58,947 nucleotides of DNA from an uncultured Blautia sp. GTDB lineage: Bacteria > Bacillota > Clostridia > Lachnospirales > Lachnospiraceae. The notes below the pieces were generated by a model, which searched no databases, was not told the origin of the DNA, and saw only the letters and a list, made by a program, of their open reading frames with translations. Positions 35,050 through 43,643 of the stretch are shown piece after piece. Both the position numbers and the translations under genes were made by a program. The stretch lies in contig NZ_CAKRXI010000018.1 of the NCBI RefSeq assembly GCF_934424005.1, positions 1-58,947 of the forward strand, given 5' to 3'. Positions within the stretch are counted from its first letter, which is position 1, and every line of letters begins with the position of its first letter.

Positions 35050-35754
35050 ATGGCGGACAGAGATTACACAGAATTATATGTATCGCTGCAGAAAGAAACA
35101 ACGATTTTGACTGCACAGATTCGGGCATTATACAGAGAACTGGACAAAAAATATCATCTTTACGGAGCACAGATCCCGATTACATTTGGGTTTGAGACAG
35201 ATACTCTTGGTTCCTATACAAGAGCCGGGCATCATGAAAAAGAACACTTTCATTTTTCTTTGCTTTTTGTCGGATACGGAGTAAAAAATCCTCTCAGCAA
35301 GGAAGACCGCATGGATCTGTACAAGCACGAATATGCCCATTACATGGAGCATTACATTACAATTCCAAGGGAATATCAGTGGCAGCCGGGTCTACATGGA
35401 AGTGCCTGGAAATACTGCTGTTCATTGGTTGGGGCAGCACCGACACCATATTATAAGGCGGGTGAGGCATTGATGAAACATGATTATGAAAAGAAACTGA
35501 AAAGTCCGATTCATGATAAAACGGTGGCAATCCGTGATACGTATCGCCGGCAGCAGGAACACAGGAGCAATCAGGACAGTATTGTGCAGTATGAAGTGGG
35601 AGAACAGGTAAAACATCCAAAATTCGGCGATGGATGCATTGAAAAAATCGAACAGTCAGCAGGTTCTGTGACACTGCATATCCGGTTTGGAGAGGATATA
35701 AAGGTGATTGACCAGAAGTGGCTGCTGCGGACCAAATATCAGAAAAAAGAATAA
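35050..35754 (+). CDS. SprT-like zinc protease with C-terminal Tudor-like domain
   Basis: A 234-residue protein. HEYAHYMEH (93-101) is a zincin HExxH motif, and a further His in PGLHGSAW (H116) matches the third zinc ligand and HG of SprT/Spartan peptidases. Residues about 180-232 (VGEQVKHPKFGDG) resemble the small Tudor-like C-terminal domain of UvrD/PcrA helicases, used there for RNA polymerase contact. SprT-like proteases such as Spartan cleave DNA-protein crosslinks. GGAGG precedes the ATG. Ten bases downstream starts a translesion polymerase, then a Nudix hydrolase, so a DNA-damage operon is likely. The protease assignment is by motif only. Confidence 0.75.
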   Translation: MADRDYTELYVSLQKETTILTAQIRALYRELDKKYHLYGAQIPITFGFETDTLGSYTRAGHHEKEHFHFSLLFVGYGVKNPLSKEDRMDLYKHEYAHYMEHYITIPREYQWQPGLHGSAWKYCCSLVGAAPTPYYKAGEALMKHDYEKKLKSPIHDKTVAIRDTYRRQQEHRSNQDSIVQYEVGEQVKHPKFGDGCIEKIEQSAGSVTLHIRFGEDIKVIDQKWLLRTKYQKKE

Positions 35755-35764
35755 GAGTGAAGAT

Positions 35765-37012
35765 ATGGAGCGACTAATCTTTCATATAGATGTAAACAGT
35801 GCATTCCTTTCGTGGGAATCTGCACGAAGAGTGAGACAGGGAATGCCGGATTTAAGGAATATCCCGGCATGCATTGGTGGTGATCCGAAGAAGCGTACGG
35901 GGATCGTTGTAGCAAAGTCCATTCCTGCAAAAAAGTATGGAATTACGACCGGTGAACCTATGGCAATGGCAATTCGAAAATGTCCGAATCTTGTTATTGT
36001 TAAAAGTGACTTTGAACTTTATATTAAATGCTCCAGGGCATTTAAAGAAATCTGCGCATCGTATGCACCGGTGATGGAATCCTTTTCTATCGATGAAGTT
36101 TTTCTTGACATGACCGGCACTTCTCTGATCTATCCGGATCCGATAAAAACAGCTCATGAGATCAAAGACAGGATCAGAGATGAACTTGGATTTACCGTCA
36201 ATATAGGAATTTCTACGAACAAATTGCTGGCCAAAATGGCATCTGATTTTGAAAAACCGGACAAAGTACATACCCTGTTTCCGGATGAGATTCCGATGAA
36301 GATGTGGCCTTTACCGGTACGTGATCTGCTGTTCCTCGGAAAGGCATCTGAGAAGAAACTGACAGAAGCCGGCATACATACGATCGGCGATATGGCACAT
36401 GCGAGAGAAGCAGAAATACAGAGACTGTTGGGAAATAAAGCAGGGCATCAGCTCTATCAATATGCCTGCGGAATCGATGACTCTCCGGTTAAGGCACAGC
36501 CGGAAGAGGCAAAAGGATTCAGCGTTGAAACAACCTTTAATGATGATATCACCTCTGTAGAGCAGGTGCTGCCGATACTGCTCGAACAATGTGACGTTGT
36601 AGCAACCAGAATGCGCCGGAAAGAGAAAAAATGCACCTCCGTATCAGTGACATTCCGTACTCTTGATTTCAAAAACAAATCGCACCAGACGACACTTTCG
36701 AATGCGACCGATACGACTGACGAGATATACAAACATGCAAAACAACTTTTCACAGAATCCTGGAAAGGAGAGCCTCTTCGACTGATCGGAGTCGCACTGA
36801 CGAACCTGACAGATGAAAGTTTCGAGCAGTTATCATTGTTTGAAGACAATGAAAAGAAAGAACGAAAAAGGAAACTTGACGCAACAATGGATGCGATTCG
36901 CCAGAAGTTCGGAAATGACAAAATTACCCGCGCCAGCATTATGAACAGCAATTCGGGAATTGCACGAAAAGCACGTGCGCAGATGAAAAATGAAGACGAG
37001 AAGACAGAGTAG
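35765..37012 (+). CDS. dinB: Y-family DNA polymerase IV, copy 2
   Basis: A 415-residue paralogue of the polymerase at 24557, very similar along its whole length, with the same FHIDVNSAF and SIDEVFLD catalytic segments and the same QLSLF clamp motif near the C-terminus. The nucleotide sequences differ at many third positions. Start at 35765 (MERLIF) is chosen by alignment with copy 1; GAGTGAAG is a modest ribosome site and the upstream stop is 10 bases away. It is the middle gene of the SprT-like, dinB, Nudix operon, unlike copy 1, which is coupled to a cyclic-di-GMP gene. It may act at lesions exposed after crosslink proteolysis. Confidence 0.92.
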   Translation: MERLIFHIDVNSAFLSWESARRVRQGMPDLRNIPACIGGDPKKRTGIVVAKSIPAKKYGITTGEPMAMAIRKCPNLVIVKSDFELYIKCSRAFKEICASYAPVMESFSIDEVFLDMTGTSLIYPDPIKTAHEIKDRIRDELGFTVNIGISTNKLLAKMASDFEKPDKVHTLFPDEIPMKMWPLPVRDLLFLGKASEKKLTEAGIHTIGDMAHAREAEIQRLLGNKAGHQLYQYACGIDDSPVKAQPEEAKGFSVETTFNDDITSVEQVLPILLEQCDVVATRMRRKEKKCTSVSVTFRTLDFKNKSHQTTLSNATDTTDEIYKHAKQLFTESWKGEPLRLIGVALTNLTDESFEQLSLFEDNEKKERKRKLDATMDAIRQKFGNDKITRASIMNSNSGIARKARAQMKNEDEKTE

Positions 37013-37049
37013 AGTTTGGGATAAGAGATTTAGGAACGAGGATAATACA

Positions 37050-37604
37050 ATGGAAATATTTGATGTAATAGATACAAATGGGAAACCGACAGGAAAAACC
37101 GTTAGCCGTGAACAGGCACATACAGAGGGAATTTCACACCGAACCGCACACATATGGATTCTTCGAGAAAAAGAAGGACGCGTACAGGTGTTATTACAGA
37201 AACGATCAAAGAATAAAGACTCTTTCCCGGGAATGTTCGATACCTCCTCTGCAGGACATATTCAGGCAGGAGATGAACCACTTGAGTCTGCACTTCGTGA
37301 ACTCGGAGAAGAACTTGGAATCCACGCTACACCAGAACAGCTCCACTTTGCCGGAACCTTCCCGATTTCCTTTGCAAAAGAATTCCATGGCAAAATGTTC
37401 CGCGATGAGGAAGTAGCATTTGTGTATATTTATGACCAGCCGGTGAATATCACGGATCTGGTTTTACAGAAAGAAGAAGTAGAGGCTGTGGAGTGGTTTG
37501 ACCTCGAGAAGACCTACGAAGAATGCAGATACTGTCGAGATAAATTCTGCGTGCCGAGCGGCGGATTTGAAGTTGTAAGGAAGTATTTGAGGGAGAATAA
37601 ATAA
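37050..37604 (+). CDS. Nudix hydrolase
   Basis: A 184-residue Nudix protein. The Nudix box reads from GHIQAG through ALRELGEELGI (GX5EX7REUXEEXGU), giving the Mg-binding helix. The N-terminal ending HRTAHIWIL and the box context resemble the YfcD/isopentenyl-isomerase-like branch rather than MutT. GAGG lies 9 bases before ATG 37050. It follows dinB by 37 bases in the same direction and most likely shares the transcript. It may clean up a damaged nucleotide or act on an unrelated diphosphate; the substrate is not evident. Confidence 0.85.
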   Translation: MEIFDVIDTNGKPTGKTVSREQAHTEGISHRTAHIWILREKEGRVQVLLQKRSKNKDSFPGMFDTSSAGHIQAGDEPLESALRELGEELGIHATPEQLHFAGTFPISFAKEFHGKMFRDEEVAFVYIYDQPVNITDLVLQKEEVEAVEWFDLEKTYEECRYCRDKFCVPSGGFEVVRKYLRENK

Positions 37605-37646
37605 CAAAAGACTGATAACAGACATCAAGAAAAGAAGGGACAAAAT

Positions 37647-38579
37647 ATGCAGATCAGTTTATTACTAATGGAAGAAATCGCAAAGCTTTTTGCAATCATG
37701 CTCATGGGATATGCAGTTGTAAAAGCAGGGCTTATGAAGTCATCGGAGAGCAAAAGCATATCCGTAGTCATGGTTTATCTGGTCATTCCATGCGTGATTT
37801 TAAATGCTTTTCAGGTAGAGTATACACCGGATGTACAGAAGGGACTGCTCCTGGCATGCGTAGCAGCAGTTCTGGTACATATCTTGTTTCTGGCACTTAC
37901 AGCAATCATAAAAAATATATTCCACTTGGATGTGATTGAACGAGCAACCGTCATTTATTCAAATGCCGGTATTCTGGTAATTCCTCTGGTACAGGAATTA
38001 CTTGGGCAAGAATATGTTATTTACTCCAGTGCTTATATTGCTGTACAGTTGATTTTGATCTGGACGCACTGTAAAAATATGCTATGCGAAGAAGATAAAT
38101 TAGAGTGGAAAAAGGTATTTCTAAACGTAAATATTATCTCAATTATTGTAGGAGTAGTGTTGTTTATTTGTAGAATCCAACTACCTTCAGGTGTACAGGA
38201 TGTCATGAATATGATGAACAATATGATCGGTCCAATCGGCATGCTGCTTGCAGGAATGGTCATCGCAGAAGTACCTCTTAAGACCGTATTTACTAAGAAA
38301 AGAAACTATGTTTCTACGGTTCTGCGACTGATCATTTATCCGATATTTGTGTTACTTTTAATGAAAGTAATTAACACATTTGCAGGAATAAACGGTTCCA
38401 AACAGATTCTCCTGACTGTGTATCTTGCATCCGTAACACCTGCTTGTGCGACCGTGACATCCATGGCACAGCTGTATGATAAAGATGCCGCATATGCGAG
38501 CTCGTTGTATGTACTTACGACACTGCTGTCGATCGTGACCATGCCGGTGATGGTGGGATTGTATGAGATGGTGGTGTGA
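37647..38579 (+). CDS. AEC-family transporter (second)
   Basis: A 310-residue membrane protein with about ten hydrophobic segments of the auxin efflux carrier family. Early MGYAVVKAGLM and VMVYLVIPCVILNAF with the conserved proline, and a late TPACATVTSMAQLYDKD, are typical. GAAGGG lies 8 bases before the ATG. It is only distantly like the transporter at 33143, so it is not a recent copy. A terminator follows. The cargo is presumably a carboxylate, unknown. Confidence 0.85.
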   Translation: MQISLLLMEEIAKLFAIMLMGYAVVKAGLMKSSESKSISVVMVYLVIPCVILNAFQVEYTPDVQKGLLLACVAAVLVHILFLALTAIIKNIFHLDVIERATVIYSNAGILVIPLVQELLGQEYVIYSSAYIAVQLILIWTHCKNMLCEEDKLEWKKVFLNVNIISIIVGVVLFICRIQLPSGVQDVMNMMNNMIGPIGMLLAGMVIAEVPLKTVFTKKRNYVSTVLRLIIYPIFVLLLMKVINTFAGINGSKQILLTVYLASVTPACATVTSMAQLYDKDAAYASSLYVLTTLLSIVTMPVMVGLYEMVV

Positions 38580-38610
38580 GGAAAGAAAGATTGAAGAAAT
38601 GACAGAAAAG

Positions 38611-38637
38611 ACACTGACTGAGGTTGGTGTTTTTTTA
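38611..38637 (+). terminator. Intrinsic terminator before the accessory region
   Basis: ACACTGAC pairs with GTTGGTGT (two wobble pairs) around TGAG, followed by T7. Confidence 0.7.
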
Positions 38638-38746
38638 ATTAAAAGCTACAGTTGGAATGAAAAACGGTAATTGAGGTGTGATAGATTAAATGATATAATT
38701 AATCAAAAGAAACTTACAGAAAATAAATCGTGTGGAGGTTATTCAT

Positions 38747-40246
38747 TTGAAAAGAGAATTTTTAGATACATTACAATTAGATGAAAACCATGAACGTGAA
38801 TGTAAACTGGCAGAAGGAGGGTTTCCGGAGAGTTTATGGGAGACCTATTCGGCATTTGCAAATACAGATGGTGGAACCATACTTCTTGGTGTAAAAGAAC
38901 ATAGAGATTCGTTTACTGTAAATGGATTAACTGACAGACAGATTGCAAAATATCAGAAAAATTTCTGGAGTGTTTTAAATGACCGAAATAAAATATCGAA
39001 AAACATACTTTTAAATCATCATGTGAAAATTGTAGAGTGTGAAGGAAAATAATTACTGGAAATAGATGTACCGGCGGCAGACAGATACGATAAGCCTGTA
39101 TATGTTGGAACAGATCCAATGAAGGGAACTTACAGAAGAGACTTTGAAGGCGATTTTCTATGTACAGAAGCTGCAGTCAGGGCTATGTTTGCGGATCAGA
39201 GAGATATTTCTGTAGATTCTGAGATATTGGAAGATATGGAACTGGATGCATTAAATACTGATACGATTAAGGGATATAGAATTATTTTTGAGCAATTGCA
39301 TGAAGGGCATCCATGGAATAAATTAATGAAAGATGAATTCCTCATTAAATTAAAAGCGGCGGCTAAAAATAAAAAAGGAACAGTATCTCCAACTGTAGCA
39401 GGAATATTGATGTTTGGAGAGGCAGATCGTATTACAGACGTATTTCCTGACTATTTTCTGGATTACAGAGAAGAATGTGATGATAAAAAGGTACGGTGGC
39501 TATATCGCACTCATTCTAATGAAGGTGATTGGAGTGGTAATTTATTTGACTTTTTTTATAAGGTAACTACAAGAATTGATGACGATGTAGCAGTGCCTTT
39601 TGTAAAACGTCGAGAGGGTGTACGTGTGGATCGAGTAGATGTACATGATGCTTTAAGTGAGGCCGTTGCAAATGCACTGGTACATGCGAATTACTATGGC
39701 AAACGTGGGATTGTCATTGTGAAACACGGAAAAACAATTACAATTTCAAATCCGAGAACAATCCGCATTACGAAAGAAGAATTTTATGCAGGTGGAAATA
39801 GTGATCCACGAAATCCTAATCTACTGAAAATATTTGGTTTTGTCAATATGGGTGAACGTGCTGGAAGTGGTGTGGATAAGATTATGACTGCATGGGAAGA
39901 ACAGAACTGGGAAAAACCAATATATGATATTTCGTTGCGAGCAGAACGTGTGACACTCCAGCTCGAAGTGGGGCAGATTGTGTATATTCCAGGAGCTGCG
40001 GATTTGAGAAAAGAAGGAAAAAAAGAAACCCCAGTGAAAGTAAGTTTAAATGATAGAGAACAAATTCTGGTTGAATATTTAAAAGTATATGGGACTATCA
40101 ATATGAAAAAGGCAACTGAATTATGCGGATATAAAGCAAGATCAGCAACAAGAAAATTAATAAATAAAATGGTACAAAAACAAATGATTAGGAAAATTGG
40201 AGATGGACAAAATACTCGCTATGAACTTATTAATGGTCTCAATTGA
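38747..40246 (+). pseudogene. Schlafen-type AlbA_2/ATP-binding regulator with one nonsense codon
   Basis: An AlbA_2 (Schlafen) domain protein of about 500 codons, interrupted by a single in-frame TAA at 39050-39052. Both halves are in the same frame and join smoothly (ending IVECEGK, resuming LLEIDVPAADRYD). The N-terminal domain (YSAFANTDGGTILLGV) is AlbA_2. The C-terminal part has the GHKL-like EAVANALVHANYYG and GERAGSGVDKI, then a winged helix. TTG at 38747 with GTGGAGG upstream is the likely start. The TAA could come from CAA by one C-to-T change. The downstream half (ATG 39119) might still be made. Such proteins are transcription regulators or defence-associated. Confidence 0.8.
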
Positions 40247-40338
40247 GGCTTGTTAGTGGTCTCAGTATGGGAATTATAATGAAAAACTATGTGTAGAAGA
40301 AACTTTTGATATTAGGTTATTTGAAGGAGAGACGGCAA

Positions 40339-41853
40339 ATGGACTTAAATAAATTACAATCCATTTTTACAATAGGAGAAACCGTGGCAGTAGAGTTTAA
40401 ACGTTGCGGCAATGGAATCGAATCAGATACCTATGAAACTGTGTGTTCTTTTTTGAATCGATTTGGTGGAGATATTTTTCTGGGTGTGCTAGATGACGGA
40501 ACAGTAGTTGGAGTACCAGAAAAGGCAGCTACGGATATGGTGAAAAATTTTATAAAGACGGTAAGTAATCCGACAGTATTTTCACCGACCATCTATCTGG
40601 TACCAGAGATTATAAAATATGATAACAAACGCACGATTATCCATATTCATATTCCGCCAAGCGCAGAAGTACACAGTTACAAAAAAGTGATTTATGACCG
40701 CATAGATGATGCAGATGTCAAAGTAACTGCTACTGGTGCGATTGCACAGATGTATATTCGTAAACAGAATATTTTTACAGAGAAGAAAATATATCCGTAT
40801 GCCAGAATGGAAGATTTACGTTTGGATTTATTGCCGCAGATCAGAATTATGGCACAGAATCACGCAGGTGGGCAACATCCGTGGACATCAATGAGCGATG
40901 AAGAGTTGTTAAAAAGTGCAGGACTTTACGGACGTGATATTGCTACAGGTGAAGAAGGCTATAATTTTGCTGCAATCATGCTTTTGGGAAAAGATGATGT
41001 GATTTTAAATGTAGCACCGGCATACGTGACAGACGCATTGGTCCGTAAAATCAATGTAGATCGATATGATGATCGTGAAGTGATAAAAACAAATTTGATT
41101 GATAGCTATAAACAGCTTCTTGAATTTGGACGGAAAAATCTGCCAGATAAATTTTTCTTAGAAGATACAGTAAATAAGAGTTTAAGAAATACAATTGTGA
41201 GAGAAATGGTAAGCAATACTTTGATGCACCGTGAGTTTACAAGCAGTTATACAGCAAAATTTGTAATTGAAAAGAATCGTATGTATGTTGAAAATGCGAA
41301 TCGTGCTGCACGTGAGGGTATTATTACCGTGAACAATCTGGAACCAAATCCAAAGAATCCTATTATAGCAGCATTTTTCAGAAATATTGGCTATGCAGAT
41401 CAGCTTGGTTCGGGTGTACGAAATCTGTTTAAATACAGTAAATTTTATTCTGGAAAAGAACCAGAGTTTGCAGAGGGAGATGTGTTCAGGATAGTTGTTC
41501 CGCTGGATGAGGAGTATTCATACGATTTTAGTCAGGAGAATGAAGTCCAAATTGCGACTAAAGAAGAAAAAACTGCGACTAAGGATGGCAAAACTGCAAC
41601 TATAGGAGGCAAAACTGAGACTAAGGAAACAATAGGTGAGACTAAAAAGAAATTAACAAAAGAGGAAATACAAATCCTTCGTCTAATTGAAGAAGACCCG
41701 TTTGTTAAACAGAAAACGCTCCATGAAAAAACAGGTATCTCTCTGGGAACAATAAAAAGAATTTTACCAAGATTACAGGAAAAAGGTGTGCTTGCCAGAG
41801 AAGGTGGTAAACGTTTCGGAAAATGGATTATTAAAGTAGTGGAACAGGAGTAA
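40339..41853 (+). CDS. Schlafen-type AlbA_2/ATP-binding regulator with repeat linker
   Basis: A 504-residue protein of the same general family as its upstream neighbour but divergent. The AlbA_2 domain (about 15-105) has VAVEFKRCGNG and RFGGDIFLGV. A GHKL-like region has VREMVSNTLMHREF and ADQLGSGVRNLFKY. Residues about 405-437 are a Lys/Thr/Glu linker of seven-residue repeats, followed by a winged helix (KQKTLHEKTGISLGTIKR). GGAGAG lies 9 bases before the start. It may bind DNA or RNA and act as a regulator. Schlafen-like proteins are common in mobile and defence loci. Intact, unlike its neighbours. Confidence 0.82.
   Translation: MDLNKLQSIFTIGETVAVEFKRCGNGIESDTYETVCSFLNRFGGDIFLGVLDDGTVVGVPEKAATDMVKNFIKTVSNPTVFSPTIYLVPEIIKYDNKRTIIHIHIPPSAEVHSYKKVIYDRIDDADVKVTATGAIAQMYIRKQNIFTEKKIYPYARMEDLRLDLLPQIRIMAQNHAGGQHPWTSMSDEELLKSAGLYGRDIATGEEGYNFAAIMLLGKDDVILNVAPAYVTDALVRKINVDRYDDREVIKTNLIDSYKQLLEFGRKNLPDKFFLEDTVNKSLRNTIVREMVSNTLMHREFTSSYTAKFVIEKNRMYVENANRAAREGIITVNNLEPNPKNPIIAAFFRNIGYADQLGSGVRNLFKYSKFYSGKEPEFAEGDVFRIVVPLDEEYSYDFSQENEVQIATKEEKTATKDGKTATIGGKTETKETIGETKKKLTKEEIQILRLIEEDPFVKQKTLHEKTGISLGTIKRILPRLQEKGVLAREGGKRFGKWIIKVVEQE
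41554..41649 (+). repeat. 21-base tandem repeats inside the Schlafen-like gene
   Basis: Units begin at 41554, 41575, 41596, 41617 and partly 41638, each 21 bases, coding degenerate heptapeptides of the form ATKxxKT (the later units diverge to ETKETIG). They keep the frame, so copy-number change would only alter linker length. Confidence 0.75.
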
Positions 41854-41859
41854 AGAAAA

Positions 41860-42192
41860 ATGACAAAAGAGACAATAAAATAGATTTTAAAATTTCGAGA
41901 TGATCGTGATTGGAAATAATTCCACAATCCCAAAGATCTGGCGATTTCCATTTCCCTGGAGACAGCAGAACTCCTCGAAGTATTCCAGTGGAGCGGTATG
42001 GATGTTTCCAACGAAGGAAAGCAGGAAAAAATCAAAGAAGAACTTGCAGATGTTTTGAACTACTGCGTGCTCATGGCAGATGCCTGTAGGTTGGATATCG
42101 ATGAAATTGTGCAGGAGAAAATTAAGATTAATAATCAGAAATATCCCGTGAGTAAGGCGAAAGGGAAAAAAGAAAAATATAATAAATTATAA
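41860..42192 (+). pseudogene. MazG-like nucleotide pyrophosphohydrolase (two in-frame stops)
   Basis: A 110-codon frame from ATG 41860 (CAGGAG upstream) that would encode a small all-alpha NTP pyrophosphohydrolase (MazG/RS21-C6 type). Recognisable parts are LKFRDDRDWK, FHNPKDLAISISLETAELL, FQWSG and EELADVLNYCVLMADACRLD with its metal-binding acidic residues. In-frame stops occur at 41881 (TAG) and 41917 (TAA). The second sits where the family has Gln in W-x-Q-F-H, so it can be a CAA to TAA change. The remainder can only be made from the ATG at 41998, without the N-terminal helix. Such enzymes remove modified or excess NTPs. Confidence 0.85.
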
Positions 42193-42273
42193 AAAGTTGT
42201 ATAACTGAATTTAGGAGAAATTAAATTATAGTATATATGATATATTGTCGTTTATATTAGGGGAAGTGAGAAT

Positions 42274-43110
42274 ATGAGTTTTTCAAAGTTTTATGGTACT
42301 TATCAATTTGATACATGTTATCTTGATAGGCTTATGTGTAATGAAATGGAACAAGTGAAGTATTATAATTTGTGGTGTGAAAAGTATAATAATTGTTTTT
42401 CAAAATGTACAAAGGACGAGCTTGGAGAATGGATTATTAGATATTACAAAGCGATTTGGGAAATGTATTCTTCTTCTAGTATTTTTGTTGAGAGTAAGCT
42501 ACATCTTAATAATAATTGTTTTATTTCGTATTATTTTTGTTTATATTATTCTTTGTTTCATGCGATGAATGCTCTTATATATTTAAACCCAAATACGCCG
42601 ATAAAAACAGTGTTTAGAGTTAGTCATCATAAGCTTAAAAATGTATTTAAATCAGAGTTTTGTAATAGTAAGAGTATATTTGATAATACTACAATTGAGT
42701 TGTTTGAAAATCTAAAGTTTAAAAGAGAATATTTTTCATATAATGCACCTATGAATATGGTATATGCTTCTTTGGAAGAAGATGTTAAAGTTGTTAAAGA
42801 TGTGCTTTGTACAATATATCAGGCTATTGCGCTTCACTCAAATATTGCAAAAAAAGAATTTCCTACATTCAAATATAGTGATATGGCTTATCCTGAGTTA
42901 TTTATACAAAAATTCAAAACATATTTTTCTAATGTTGATATAGGAACATTAGAGGAAAATTTAAAGGAATTAAAACGTAAAAGGAAAAATGAAAAAAGTC
43001 GTCTTAGAAGAAAGGAAGAAAAAATAAATATAATGCTTGAGAATATAAAAAATTATGGAAAATCTTATTCTAAGACAGAAATAAAAAAATATTTAAAAGT
43101 AAAAATGTAA
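42274..43110 (+). CDS. HEPN-like protein of unknown function, possible -1 frameshift at its end
   Basis: A 278-residue protein, AT-rich in codon use. The segment CLYYSLFHAMNALIYL followed by SHHKLKNVF and KFKREYFSY resembles HEPN helical domains, though a clear Rx4-6H ribonuclease motif is not visible. Residues about 225-260 are a Lys/Arg-rich coiled coil. GGGGAAGTGAG precedes the ATG. The frame ends at 43110. Near its end is the heptamer T-TTA-AAA (43092-43098) in the zero frame, and the -1 frame is open for about 92 more codons to 43376. The real product may therefore be about 370 residues, or the gene is frameshifted. Function unknown; the position suggests a defence role. Confidence 0.65.
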   Translation: MSFSKFYGTYQFDTCYLDRLMCNEMEQVKYYNLWCEKYNNCFSKCTKDELGEWIIRYYKAIWEMYSSSSIFVESKLHLNNNCFISYYFCLYYSLFHAMNALIYLNPNTPIKTVFRVSHHKLKNVFKSEFCNSKSIFDNTTIELFENLKFKREYFSYNAPMNMVYASLEEDVKVVKDVLCTIYQAIALHSNIAKKEFPTFKYSDMAYPELFIQKFKTYFSNVDIGTLEENLKELKRKRKNEKSRLRRKEEKINIMLENIKNYGKSYSKTEIKKYLKVKM

Positions 43111-43376
43111 TAAAAGATAATCTTATATCTATAGAAAACTCTATAGATAGGGTAAAACGAGATTTATCACGAATAAGGTTAGATCCAGCAGCAGAGATAT
43201 TGCTATATGAGCTGAAAAAATCTAACTATTGTTTAGACATTGGTGTTATGCAAATAGAATTAGAGCATTTTTTTGATGAATTTCATGGATATGATAGCAG
43301 TTGCTTTGCGGACAATCCACCGCTTAAATTTAATTCAATGTGTGTAACCTCTTTGATTTATGATGCGATAGGATAA
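43092..43376 (+). other. Open -1 frame continuing the HEPN-like gene
   Basis: From the UUUAAAA site the -1 frame runs without stop to TAA at 43374-43376. It codes a plausible globular end (starting KDNLISIENSIDRVKRDLSR) but has no start codon or ribosome site. Reading back, the frame is closed by TAA at 43071. A perfect 9-bp hairpin ATCTATAGA/TCTATAGAT lies at 43127-43148, 28 bases after the heptamer, farther than usual for a frameshift stimulator. Either programmed frameshifting, or loss of one base in the A run, explains it. Confidence 0.55.
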
Positions 43377-43643
43377 ATTGGACAAGGAAGTGCAAACGGA
43401 TAATAATTGTTTAGATGTTTTAGTCTGTGCAAGGAGAATAAATTTGCGAAATTTTAAATCTTAAGTTGCAGGAGACTATCTATCAAAAGAATGAGGACAA
43501 ACTGCATAATATGTGTAAGGAGTAAGTTATTTTTGTACTTTTGCATTCTGTGTCCAATAAGGTAGAGATTATTTTTGATAGGGCGAATATTTTTTAGAAA
43601 GTTTTTGATTTTTGGGAAGATTAGAGAAAGTAAAGAGGTAGCT
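43377..43643 (+). other. Non-coding stretch before the methyltransferase operon
   Basis: No credible gene, repeat or RNA was recognised in these 267 AT-rich bases. They must hold the promoter of the following operon, but no convincing -35/-10 pair could be picked by eye. The frame of the methyltransferase is open from 43575 but lacks a ribosome site there. Confidence 0.5.

Noticed and set aside
43127..43148. Hairpin as stimulator of -1 frameshifting
   Set aside because: It is 28 bases downstream of the slippery site and made mostly of A-T pairs, so it is not claimed as a stimulator.
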